From the NCBI GenBank assembly GCA_900551075.1, contig URVB01000058.1, positions 1-20,619 on the forward strand: a stretch of 20,619 nt of DNA, in the 5' to 3' direction. The notes beneath the pieces are model-generated. The model had not been told where the DNA came from, did not search any database, and worked only from the letters and a program-made list of their open reading frames with translations. Shown here one piece after another: positions 1 through 7,527 of this stretch. The stretch comes from an uncultured Blautia sp. GTDB lineage: Bacteria > Bacillota > Clostridia > Lachnospirales > Lachnospiraceae. How positions within the stretch are numbered: the stretch's first letter is position 1; each line of letters begins with the position of its first letter. The position numbers and the translations under genes were made by a program.

Positions 1-338
1 GATGGGGGTAGTTTGCGCTTTTTTGGCTACTCAGAAGGTTTGGTTTCACAGTAAATTGCATTTAGAACAAAACGAAGTACTTTCCTATGAGATAAAATAG
101 CCGTCTACTAGGACCAGATGAAAATAGAAAAGGAACATTTATTTTACACATTTCATAGTTTTTAGGTAACTCAATTTTCGCTTGTTTCAATAAATATGTG
201 TTTTTGATGTAAATTGGCATATCTCAAATAATTTCTTATATCAAAGTTCAATCGGTAGTAGGAAATTGGTAGTACTTTAATGCTTCAAAACTTTAAATAT
301 ACCGTAACATTAAGGGCTTTGATAGTTGAAATAATAAT
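1..338. other. AT-rich stretch without a supported gene
   Basis: No convincing gene is seen. A short frame opens at base 2 and stops at about base 100 (33 codons); it could be the tail of a gene entering from the left, but it has no recognisable family feature and no ribosome site. A short direct repeat GGTAGTA occurs at 254-260 and 268-274. The stretch lies downstream of the minus-strand regulator at 339-668, so any terminator of that gene would fall here, but no clear hairpin with a T-run is visible. Confidence 0.5.
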
Positions 339-668
339 TTATTTTCTGTCATTTAATGCGTCAATATAATTTATAATAATTTCCTCTAAATGCTGGTATT
401 CCTTTGGGGTCAGCGAAGACATACGTGAAATCAGGCCGGATTTATCAATTTCCGTTATTTTTCCAAATAATAAGTAGTCGGTGCTGATGTTTAGTGCAGT
501 ACATATTTTTATTATATTTTCAGGACGCAATGCTTTCTTGCCAAGTTCGGCAGAGGATATTGTCTGAGGGGTGATAGAAGCCAGTTCAGCTAACTCTTCC
601 TGAGTTAATCTTAATTGTTTTCTTCTGTCAAAAATACGAGTCCCTATTTGTTTTAACAAATCGTCCAT
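339..668 (-). CDS. XRE-family helix-turn-helix repressor
   Basis: The 109-residue protein is a typical small Cro/C1-type DNA-binding regulator. Its helix-turn-helix fills about residues 8-62 (RKQLRLTQEELAELASITPQ, then a recognition helix and the INIIKICTALNISTDYLLFG-type end that closes this domain). The C-terminal 45 residues are a short charged helical tail with no enzymatic domain. The start is supported by an AGGTTT/GGAGG-like site just upstream on the minus strand. It diverges from the LytTR regulator at 845, and the intergenic region holds several copies of a TATAGTTGC-like half-site, so autoregulation and control of the agr-like pair are plausible. The target and inducer cannot be read from the sequence. 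Confidence 0.88.
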   Translation of the reverse strand: MDDLLKQIGTRIFDRRKQLRLTQEELAELASITPQTISSAELGKKALRPENIIKICTALNISTDYLLFGKITEIDKSGLISRMSSLTPKEYQHLEEIIINYIDALNDRK

Positions 669-681
669 ATAAAACCTCCAT

Positions 682-756
682 ACTATAGTTAAATATTATT
701 CCCTATAGTTGCTGTTGTTAAGCGACTATAAACGAAAAAATACATCCATAGTTGCT
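682..756. promoter_or_regulatory. Operator cluster, probably for the XRE repressor
   Basis: A half-site of the form ATAGTTGC is repeated: a palindromic ACTATAGT at 682-689, TATAGTTGCT at 704-713, its imperfect inverse AAGCGACTATA at 720-730 (one mismatch), and ATAGTTGCT at 748-756. The 704-730 pair forms an inverted repeat with a six-base centre. The position between the divergent XRE and LytTR genes is what is expected for an autoregulatory operator. Binding by the XRE protein is inferred. Confidence 0.6.
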
Positions 757-781
757 ATTTTTATATATGGTTAATTAAAAC

Positions 782-810
782 TTGTATTGTATTAAATAAT
801 AAATTAAAAT
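782..810 (+). promoter_or_regulatory. Sigma-A-type promoter for the LytTR regulator
   Basis: A TTGTAT box at 782-787 is separated by exactly 17 bases from TAAAAT at 805-810. Transcription would begin near 817, leaving a leader of about 28 bases before the ATG at 845. The operator repeats at 704-756 lie just upstream of the -35 box. Confidence 0.5.
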
Positions 811-844
811 ATCGTTGTATCAAATAAAAAGGAGACTTAATAGA

Positions 845-1573
845 ATGAGGAAGAGAGAACTCCAAATAGCTATTTGTGATGACGATAAAAATATTTGCAT
901 ACAATTGGAAGAAAAACTTTTAAAAATTGCCCGTGATTCAAACGTTATCTTTGAAATAGAACCATGGTATTCCGGTGAGGCCTTGTGTAAATATCTGGCA
1001 AATGGTAATCAGGTTGATATTGTATTCCTGGATATAATGCTAATACAATTAACGGGGATAGATGTTGGACGTTTTATCAGAGAAAATCTTAAGAATAATA
1101 CAATACAAATTATCTATATATCATCGAAACAAAGCTATGCTATGCAATTGTTTGAAACAAGACCATTTGACTTTATTATAAAACCAATTTCAGATTTTAA
1201 ATTAAGGAAAACTATTGATAAAATCCTTACGATTATATTCGAACGAAATGAATATTTTGAATATAAAGTCGGCCGGGAGCAGCGCAAAATTTTATTTGAT
1301 AATATTATATACTTCAAAAGTGATAAACACAAAGTAGTTATCGTAACTCCGGATGGTGAAGAGGAGTATTATGGAAAAATAAAAGATATAGTAAAATACG
1401 TTCCATCACAATTTTTAACTATCCATAAATCCTATTTAGTTAATTCATATTATATTGTTAAATATTCTTTTAAATTGATTGAACTTAATAATGGCGTGTC
1501 ATTAACAATAAGTAATGTGTATCAGAAAGAAGTTAGAGAAAAATTAAGTAATTGGGGAAAAATAACCGGATGA
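845..1573 (+). CDS. LytTR-family response regulator (AgrA-like)
   Basis: The 242-residue protein has an N-terminal receiver domain (AICDDD at the start; phospho-acceptor Asp about residue 63 in VFLDIML; conserved Lys in the FDFIIKPI motif) and a C-terminal LytTR DNA-binding domain from about residue 140 (QFLTIHKSYLVNSYYI followed by a LNNG..LTIS pattern). This is the AgrA/ComE architecture that answers peptide pheromones. The ATG at 845 was chosen over an upstream in-frame TTG at 815 because an AAAAAGGAG site lies ten bases before it. It overlaps the kinase gene by four bases (ATGA at 1570-1573), indicating translational coupling. Its natural peptide input is not encoded next to it; an AgrD/AgrB pair occurs about 13 kb downstream. 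Confidence 0.92.
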   Translation: MRKRELQIAICDDDKNICIQLEEKLLKIARDSNVIFEIEPWYSGEALCKYLANGNQVDIVFLDIMLIQLTGIDVGRFIRENLKNNTIQIIYISSKQSYAMQLFETRPFDFIIKPISDFKLRKTIDKILTIIFERNEYFEYKVGREQRKILFDNIIYFKSDKHKVVIVTPDGEEEYYGKIKDIVKYVPSQFLTIHKSYLVNSYYIVKYSFKLIELNNGVSLTISNVYQKEVREKLSNWGKITG

Positions 1574-2832
1574 AGTACTTAAGTTTATCTATTGTGACAC
1601 TTATTAATTTTTTTAGAGTAATAATTAATATTAAATTTGCAGAAATTTTTTTTGATAAAGATAGCTGCTCCCTGAAATCTAAAATTATAGCCTGTATATC
1701 TTTTGCCTTCATTACGAATTTTGCATACCTTTATTGGAAAAGACCAGTGATAAATATTATATGTAATGTGATATGCATATTTTTATTAGTGTGTATATAT
1801 GAAGGAAGTTTAAAAAAGAAAATATTTTTAACGATAACAATATATTTTACGAATATGGTCTGTGACGTATTTGTAGTTTTTATTATTTTTGGTAATTATA
1901 GTCAAAGCGGATATATGTTGGGTCAAAGTGTATGCACAGTTTTATTAATAGGTATTTGTGAAATATTTATAAAAAATTTTGTTTCTTTAAAGACAACTGT
2001 AAGTTATACGGATGCTCATTGGCGTATATTACTTATTGTTCCAATTTCCAGTATATTTGTCATACATATTGGAGTGACGTCAAATCTGCAAGGGGAAAGG
2101 CTGATTGGTATTCAAAGTATAGGTTTATTATTAATCAATCTGGCCTCTTTTTATTTATATACTGCAATGGAAAATACATTTTTTGAAAGTATAGAAAAGG
2201 AAATATATTTACAGGCGTCAAAGCATTATAAAGAACAATTAAACATAATAACACATACACAGGAAGAAATTAGAAGCTTACAGCATGATTTAAAATTTCA
2301 TATACGGGAATTGGCGGTAATAGCACAAAAATCTGATGCAAATGAAATGTTGGAATATCTTAATAATTTGCAGAGATTAGCAAGCAATCCAAAAGAAATT
2401 GTATTTTCAGGGAATATGGAAATTGATGGAAATCTGAATTATTATTTGAATTTAGCCCGGGAAAAGTTAATTGATGTACAGGTTGATTTGGCAATTCCCG
2501 AGGAGACGCTTGAATCCTTTCATGATGTCAATATTCTTATAGCCAATCTGTTAGAGAATGCAATTGCGGCAGCCGAAAACACAAACGATAAAAAATTAAT
2601 ATTTAATATGAAATTAGACAGAACTTTATTGTATATTTTTGTAGAGAATAGTTATATCGGATCAATTATAAATGAAAATAATTATATTCAAACATCTAAA
2701 AGAAATAAGAGCATACATGGATATGGCTTGAAGAATGTCGAGAAGATAGTCAATAATTATAATGGAACGTTAAATATATCATATAAAGAAAATATTTTTA
2801 GAGTGAATGTGATGGTATATGTAAATATATAG
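1570..2832 (+). CDS. AgrC-like sensor histidine kinase (GHKL type)
   Basis: The 420-residue protein has a hydrophobic N-terminal half (about residues 1-205) with roughly six membrane spans, then a cytoplasmic kinase: a phospho-acceptor His about residue 239 in LQHDLKFHIREL, an N box about 321-335 (NILIANLLENAIAAAENT), and a G box about 381-389 (HGYGLKNVEKIV). This is the AgrC layout, in which the membrane region binds a cyclic peptide. The ATG at 1570 overlaps the regulator stop codon, with GGGGAAAA as ribosome site. An upstream in-frame TTG at 1552 is less likely. Base composition is strongly AT-rich compared with genes after 3241, consistent with transfer. The kinase appears intact, although no pheromone gene is adjacent. 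Confidence 0.9.
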   Translation: MKYLSLSIVTLINFFRVIINIKFAEIFFDKDSCSLKSKIIACISFAFITNFAYLYWKRPVINIICNVICIFLLVCIYEGSLKKKIFLTITIYFTNMVCDVFVVFIIFGNYSQSGYMLGQSVCTVLLIGICEIFIKNFVSLKTTVSYTDAHWRILLIVPISSIFVIHIGVTSNLQGERLIGIQSIGLLLINLASFYLYTAMENTFFESIEKEIYLQASKHYKEQLNIITHTQEEIRSLQHDLKFHIRELAVIAQKSDANEMLEYLNNLQRLASNPKEIVFSGNMEIDGNLNYYLNLAREKLIDVQVDLAIPEETLESFHDVNILIANLLENAIAAAENTNDKKLIFNMKLDRTLLYIFVENSYIGSIINENNYIQTSKRNKSIHGYGLKNVEKIVNNYNGTLNISYKENIFRVNVMVYVNI

Positions 2833-2841
2833 CGCATAGGT

Positions 2842-3240
2842 ATGCTTCTTCTGGTTGTAGCAATACTAACTGACAGCAGGCTGGACAGTTTGCTTTTCGG
2901 CTTTGGCGGTGCTGGCATTGGTTCTGGTGCTATGATGATTTATAAGTACTTTTATTGGAGTAAGCCAGAGAACAGAGAACGATATGCAGAAAAAATAAGT
3001 AATGAAAGAATTGAGTTGCATGACGAATTAAAAGAAAAGATTAGAGATAAGTCTGGCCGCTATTCGTATATATTTGGACTTATTGCTATTAGCATATCAA
3101 TCGTAATTTTTTCAGTATTGGGAGCATTAGAAATTATTGATAATTCACGCATAATAGTACTGTATTTGGGCGGATATTTTTTGTTCCAAATTGTTATAGG
3201 TATAGTTATTTTTAATCATTTACTTAAGAAGTATAAATAG
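2842..3240 (+). CDS. Small membrane protein, possibly N-terminally truncated
   Basis: The 132-residue protein has a hydrophobic N-terminus, a glycine-rich segment (FGFGGAGIGSG), a charged middle about residues 45-72 (RERYAEKISNERIELHDELK), and two further spans about 75-97 and 103-127. Function is unknown; similar small Firmicutes membrane proteins are generally hypothetical. The reading frame is open from immediately after the kinase stop codon, but the first ATG has only a weak AGG site and begins inside the hydrophobic segment, without the usual charged lead. It may therefore have lost its true N-terminus when it was joined to the kinase gene. It ends at the point where the AT-rich island gives way to GC-richer sequence. 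Confidence 0.6.
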   Translation: MLLLVVAILTDSRLDSLLFGFGGAGIGSGAMMIYKYFYWSKPENRERYAEKISNERIELHDELKEKIRDKSGRYSYIFGLIAISISIVIFSVLGALEIIDNSRIIVLYLGGYFLFQIVIGIVIFNHLLKKYK

Positions 3241-3257
3241 CAAACCCAGCCGGAGCA

Positions 3258-3300
3258 GTCAACAGTAAGATGAACGGGCTGCGTCCGCCGTTGACAGCCC
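3258..3300. repeat. Interleaved inverted repeats at the composition boundary
   Basis: GTCAAC at 3258-3263 pairs with GTTGAC at 3290-3295, and GGGCTG at 3276-3281 pairs with CAGCCC at 3295-3300. The two stems cross, so only one can form as a simple hairpin, or both as a pseudoknot-like fold. The sequence begins right after the AT-rich block and probably belongs to the GC-richer segment. No T-run follows, so a classical terminator is unlikely. Confidence 0.4.
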
Positions 3301-3322
3301 TGCCTAAGTTGGAGGATGCGTC

Positions 3323-3780
3323 ATGACAGACAAACGAATGGATTGTATTACGAATCCTGCGAAATGTAAGCTGTTACTTGAAATTCAGTCTCAGTGACAG
3401 ACGATGGCGAAGCATTTGGCCGATATTTACACTGATATTCCCCAGGCGGCTCTGTACCGGCGCCTAAAGAAGATGACAAGCGATGGAATACTGAAGATTG
3501 CGAAAGAAACGCAGATACGCGGCACGGTAGAGCGTACCTACGCACTTGCATATGATATCAATCGTGACACTGAAAATTTACTTGAGAAGAATTCAGGCAC
3601 TGTGTATATGCAATTTTTCTTTCAATATATCATGGGGTTCGTGAAGCAGTTTCAGGAGTATTGCCAATCCCCGGATGTAGATATAAAAAGGATATGACGG
3701 GCTTTTCCCTTGCGCCGCTCTATCTGACGGATGAAGAATTAACGGGCCTCATCGAGCAGATTTCCGCCCATATCTTATAA
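3323..3780 (+). pseudogene. Winged-helix transcriptional regulator, decayed
   Basis: The gene starts with ATG at 3323 behind GGAGG and encodes a winged-helix DNA-binding domain (LADIYTDIPQAALYRRLKKM, then SDGILKI). It is damaged at three points. An in-frame TGA follows QSQ near 3395. The frame ends early at 3697 although coding resumes in another frame (GFSLAPLYLTDEELTGLIEQ), which shows a one-base-class frameshift near 3685-3695. The C-terminus is cut off by a TAA at 3778-3780 inside a hairpin. Intact relatives would be helix-turn-helix regulators of drug or peptide response next to ABC transporters, which fits the DUF1648/ABC operon that follows. A shorter product from the ATG at 3410 is conceivable, but it would lack part of the fold and the tail. 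Confidence 0.75.
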
Positions 3781-3793
3781 AGAGTATGGGCGG
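3764..3793 (+). terminator. Hairpin at the end of the regulator pseudogene
   Basis: CCGCCCATA at 3764-3772 pairs perfectly with TATGGGCGG at 3785-3793 around a 12-base loop that contains the pseudogene's stop codon. A T-run (ATTTTTTG) appears about ten bases later, so termination is possible but the spacing is not ideal. The hairpin also marks where homology to the truncated gene ends. Confidence 0.45.
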
Positions 3794-3807
3794 TTCCTAT
3801 TGATTTT

Positions 3808-3837
3808 TTGTTATCAATATGATAATATTACTATAAT
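3808..3837 (+). promoter_or_regulatory. Promoter with an inverted-repeat operator in its spacer
   Basis: TTGTTA at 3808-3813 and a perfect TATAAT at 3832-3837 are 18 bases apart. The spacer holds a perfect inverted repeat, TATCA-ATA-TGATA (3812-3824), an ideal position for a repressor to block polymerase. It drives the DUF1648/ABC operon beginning at 3923. The damaged winged-helix gene just upstream is the obvious candidate repressor; if so, the operon may now be unrepressed. Confidence 0.6.
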
Positions 3838-3922
3838 GAAAATACTCACTGAGCATGATTGCTGCGGAGAACTGTTTTCATCAACTTTTGAAGATATGAT
3901 AAATACGAAGGGAGCGTTATTT

Positions 3923-4132
3923 ATGAAGAAAAAACAAAAGGGAGTCATGATTGCCCTTACAGTGGTTACGCTGATCGGCGTGCTTGCGGCGCTTTACTTT
4001 TTGCCAAGTGAAATTCCACTGCATTTTGGAGTAGGCGGAACGGGCAATGTTGCAAGCAAATATTTCCTGCTGCTCTTTGTGCCGGTGCCGGCTATCCTCT
4101 ATTGGGCGGTTTGCCGTAAATACAAGAAATAG
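3923..4132 (+). CDS. DUF1648 (SdpI-like N-terminal) small membrane protein
   Basis: This 69-residue protein carries one N-terminal span (about 7-27) followed by the DUF1648 signature, SEIPLHFGVGGTGNVASKYF, and a second span (about 47-62). The domain is the N-terminal part of SdpI-type immunity proteins, but here it stands alone. Its start is fixed by AAGGGAG about nine bases upstream; a longer reading from 3800 lacks a ribosome site. It sits 15 bases before the ABC ATPase and is probably co-transcribed with it from the promoter at 3808-3837. Its function is unknown; an accessory or immunity role beside the ABC exporter is inferred. Confidence 0.75.
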   Translation: MKKKQKGVMIALTVVTLIGVLAALYFLPSEIPLHFGVGGTGNVASKYFLLLFVPVPAILYWAVCRKYKK

Positions 4133-4147
4133 GGAAAGGAGATTATT

Positions 4148-4873
4148 ATGCAAAGCATATTGGAAATCCAAAACTTTACCAAGACATACGCAAAAGACAA
4201 AAAAGCCGTAGATAATCTGTCTCTGTCCGTCATGCCAGGGGAAATACACGGCTTTATCGGACATAATGGAGCCGGCAAGACTACTACCATCCGCGCCGTG
4301 GTTGGCGTCATGGATTTTGAACAGGGAGAGATCTTTATTGAAGGGCATTCCGTGAAAAAGGAGCCGATTACCTGCAAATCTCTGACTGCCTATATCCCCG
4401 ACAATCCCGATTTATATGATTATATTACGGGGATTCAATATCTGGGCTATATGGCGGATATGTTTTCGGTGGACAAAAAGAGTCGTGAGGAGCGCATAGG
4501 CAAGTATGCGGAATTGTTCGATATCACTGGCAGTCTGGGGAATTTAATCAGCTCCTATTCCCACGGTATGAAGCAAAAGCTGGCGTTGATTGGCGCTTTC
4601 CTACATCAGCCGAAGCTCCTTGTGCTGGATGAACCATTTGTGGGACTTGACCCGGAAGCGGCTTTCCGATTGAAAGAGATCATGCGTGACCTGTGCAGCC
4701 AGGGCAGTGCCATATTCTTTTCTACCCATGTTCTGGATGTTGCGGAAAAGCTGTGCGATAAAGTTTCTATCATCAAACAGGGGAAGCTGATCATTAGCGG
4801 AAATATAGAAGAGGTCAGGGGGAACGGCAGCCTGGAAGATGTTTTCATGGAGGTAGTGGAACATGAGAAATAA
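4148..4873 (+). CDS. ABC transporter ATP-binding protein (ABC-2 exporter type)
   Basis: The 241-residue ATPase is complete: Walker A GHNGAGKTT at about 38-46, signature YSHGMKQKL at about 137-145, Walker B LLVLDEP with the catalytic pair about 161-162, and H-loop His about 194 (FSTHVLD). The short asparagine-bearing Walker A and YSHGM signature are those of CcmA/NatA-like ATPases that energise ABC-2 exporters of drugs, lipids or peptides. GGAAAGGAG directly precedes the ATG. It overlaps the start of the permease (ATG at 4863) by 11 bases, so the two are translationally coupled. The ATPase is intact while its permease carries a frameshift, so the pair may be non-functional. Confidence 0.9.
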   Translation: MQSILEIQNFTKTYAKDKKAVDNLSLSVMPGEIHGFIGHNGAGKTTTIRAVVGVMDFEQGEIFIEGHSVKKEPITCKSLTAYIPDNPDLYDYITGIQYLGYMADMFSVDKKSREERIGKYAELFDITGSLGNLISSYSHGMKQKLALIGAFLHQPKLLVLDEPFVGLDPEAAFRLKEIMRDLCSQGSAIFFSTHVLDVAEKLCDKVSIIKQGKLIISGNIEEVRGNGSLEDVFMEVVEHEK

Positions 4874-6435
4874 GTACCTGCTTTTTTTGAGAATGCAGTT
4901 TTATCATTTTTTTGGCATTAACCGCATACTTCACTCAAAGAGCAGGAAGGAGAAACAGCGCAGTGCTGGGGCTGGCTGTAATCCTGGTTTTGGGATGCCT
5001 GACTGCGTATAGTGCGTTATTCAGTGCAGGGTTAGCCAGGGCCGGAGCTGCGGATAGTTTGCCGATCATTTCCGTATTGGTATGTTCTTTGATTACGCTG
5101 GTACTGACATTTCTCAAAAGTTCAGGAGTCCTCGTTGGTCTGCGTGACTATGATATGGTGATGTCGCTGCCGGTGAAAAGCTCGGAAGTTGTTTTAAGCC
5201 GCCTGACCATGACTTACTTAACTAATTTTTTTATGAGTGCTATCGTAGTGCTGCCTGCAGCCGTTATATTCGCAGGGAATGCAGATGCGGGAATGGCGTC
5301 AAAGGCTATGTTTCTGTTTTCGCTCCTTTTTATTCCCGTTATCCCTACGGTGATCTCTTTGGGGTTAGGCGTATTGATTACGGCTGTTTCTTCCCGCTCC
5401 AGGCACAAAAATATTTTTTCGCTGCTCCTGAGTACGCTTGCGGTTTTGCTGATCGTGGCAGCCGCTACACAGGCACAACATATGGACAGCTCTGAACTCC
5501 TGAATATCGGCCTTGCATTGAGCAGTATCGCAGAGCAGGTCTACCCTCCGGCGGTGCTGGTCTCCATAGCGGTGTCGCAGCAAAATTGGCTGTACTTTTT
5601 TGCATTTGCCGGAATATCTGTTTTAGTCGGCGGGATTTTTATATGGGTGGCAGCGCATTTTTATCAGGCGATGAACACGGCGGCATTTGGTAACGCAGGA
5701 GTAAAATATGCAGGCAGTACCCCAAAAGTGTCATCCCCTGTAATGGCTATGTACAAGCGGGAATTCAGCCGTTATTTTTCCTGCACGATCTATGCGCTCA
5801 ATTCCACGATTGGAATGGTGCTGCTCTGTGTGGTTTCCGTTTTGCTTCTATTTATCAGCCCCAAAGAGTTGGAACAGCAAATCGGCATGGCCGGACTTAG
5901 CCAGATGTTACGGCAGGTGCTTCCAATGGTGATTGCTGTGTTTATTTCGATGACTTCCACTACGGCCGCATCTCTGTCCTTAGAGGGCAAAAATCGCTGG
6001 ATGATGTGTTCTGCCCCTGTCCGTGCCGCAGATATTTTTCATGCAAAGATTGCTGTCAATCTGACCGTTATTTGTCCGTTTGCATTGGTCAGTATTGTCC
6101 TGTTGGGCTTCAAAATGGCAGTTTCTCCGATACAGGCTGTTTTACTCTGTATCATTCCGGCGGTCTACGCCTGTTTTATATCTGTTTTGGGAATGTATAT
6201 GAACGTGAAATTTCCGAAGTATGATTGGACGAGTGAGTATTATGCGGTGAAACAGGCGGTTTCCGTTTTAGCGACCATAGGCATTGGTATGTTAAGCAGC
6301 GTAGTGCCGCTTTTTATCTGTATTTTCTTTCTTGATTTCAGCGGCCTCGTGATGGGCCTTACTTCCGTATTGCTGCTCATCATCACATCTGTCCTGTATG
6401 GAAAGCTCCGGAACCAGCAGCTCTATGCGGTATAA
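4863..6435 (+). pseudogene. ABC-2-type permease, frameshifted near the N-terminus
   Basis: A well-placed ATG at 4863 (GGAGG eight bases upstream, overlapping the ATPase end) starts a cytoplasmic lead, MRNKYLLFLRMQFYHFF, that runs through QRSA and then drifts into nonsense, stopping at TAG 5010-5012. From about 4963 a different frame carries the remaining roughly 490 residues of a polytopic permease with about ten to eleven hydrophobic spans, uninterrupted to 6435. The switch falls at AGTGCTGGG (4962-4970). A one-base gain, or the loss of one copy of a tandem AGTGC, would explain it. No ribosome site stands before the TTG at 4912 or the GTG at 4963. Residual expression from an internal start, or a sequencing error, remains possible. 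The substrate is unknown. Confidence 0.75.
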
Positions 6436-6510
6436 ACAAGATAGCCTGTTGGATAAAAAGTTTGAAGCTTTATCTAACAGCACGCGTCTTGCGATTATAG
6501 ACTTGTTGAA
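6425..6510 (+). pseudogene. Truncated ArsR-like regulator, N-terminal fragment
   Basis: An ATG at 6425, overlapping the permease end, begins about 28 residues resembling the first helices of an ArsR-family regulator (KKFEALSNSTRLAIIDLL). Homology stops abruptly around 6505-6515, where the plus strand becomes the antisense of another truncated regulator. The frame stays open to 6652 but encodes chimeric nonsense. The original gene would have been the last gene of the ABC operon. Confidence 0.6.
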
Positions 6511-6968
6511 TGGTTCCAGCCATATCCGGGTGAACTGTTGGCTCTCAGATAAGAGAAGAGGTTTTCCGGATGGCAGGCTCGGTTCAGAAAATAACTGGTG
6601 CAGCGTAAACAGCTTTTTTGCATCGGCAAACGGAATGGTCTGCCAATTGTGAGCATTAGAGTACGATTGCCGGCATCAACCAGCATCCATCCGTACTCCG
6701 CGGACCAGACCGGTTTTCCATGAAAGATTGGAAGGGTTTCCGGAGCAATCGGTGCAGATTGGACTGAGATTCCCTGTTCGGATCGCCCGAGCAGAAAATC
6801 CGTTGTTACACCGTAGAGATCGGACATTTTCTCAAGTCCGTCAATGGAAGGAGACTTGCGTTCTCCCTCCCATGCGCTTAGGGTTGGCTGGGAGATGCCG
6901 AGCTTTTCGGCAGCCTCTGTCATCTTTAATTTGTTGATCAGCCGTGCCTGTTTGAATTGTCTTGGCAT
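6500..6968 (-). pseudogene. XRE-family regulator, frameshifted and 3'-truncated
   Basis: The minus-strand gene begins MPRQFKQARLINKLKMTEAA with a complete N-terminal helix-turn-helix (LGISQPTLSAWEGERKSPS, then YGVTTDFLLGRSEQG). After residue about 104 (LMLT) the continuous frame becomes arginine- and cysteine-rich nonsense. The neighbouring frame instead reads NWQTIPFADAKKLFTLHQLF and continues sensibly to IWLEPFN. A one-base loss around 6641-6655 explains this. The gene is then cut at about 6505 where it meets the ArsR fragment. The DNA-binding domain alone could still be made. The start is supported by GGTGG just upstream. Confidence 0.7.
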
Positions 6969-7527
6969 CTGTCCACCACCTTTGCTTTTAATGCTTATTT
7001 TAACACTATCAATTGATTATAATAGAATTTACAGTTTCGTTTTTGGTAAATTTGGAATCTGTTCGCTATTCATTTATTTTCCAATAGCCCTTTGTATCAG
7101 AACCAATACGTTCAATGATACCTCAGTACCCTTCCGGGAAAGTGAGCGAATAAGACAATCTGGAGAAGCAGTAAACTTAGTCATATTTTGCTGGAATTTA
7201 ATTTGCTATGTACATGTTATTGTAAATGTCGAGAATCGAATCTTTTGAACGGTGAATTGTAAGCTTGTTTCATTGGAAAGACATTATACCACATACCATG
7301 AAACTTGTAAAATATGAATGAAACAATATAAGCCATCTGAGCGAGCTCGGCATAAATAAGCCGGCTTATATATTATGCGCTGGGCAAACAGGAATTATTA
7401 ACCAGTTATTTTGATTTGCTGAGTTTTCAACGCCATTTACAACATCATTTTGAAAGAAATAGTGTGAGAGTCGTTAAATTGGTTGTAGATTGTCCTGCCG
7501 AATCGTGTGATGAAAATAAGGAGGCGA
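6969..7527. other. Gene-poor spacer before the sortase pseudogene
   Basis: This 559-base stretch holds no gene I can support. The frames that stay open here have no recognisable domain or ribosome site. The first part would contain the promoter of the minus-strand regulator; an AT-rich segment with TATAATAG at about 7018-7025 is present on the plus strand. The last part (7440-7527) leads to GGAG at 7520-7523 before the sortase start. A perfect 14-base palindrome at 7356-7369 is described separately. Confidence 0.5.
7356..7369. repeat. Perfect 14-bp palindrome
   Basis: ATAAGCCGGCTTAT is a perfect palindrome about 160 bases before the sortase start. It could be a dimeric regulator's operator or a recombination scar; nothing in the surroundings decides between these. 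Confidence 0.4.

Noticed and set aside
4099..4377. Minus-strand frames opposite the ABC ATPase and DUF1648 genes
   Set aside because: They overlap genes with complete motifs and have no ribosome sites.
6844..7248. A 134-codon plus-strand frame across the XRE gene and the spacer
   Set aside because: It is the antisense of the regulator followed by an AT-rich spacer, with no ribosome site or domain.
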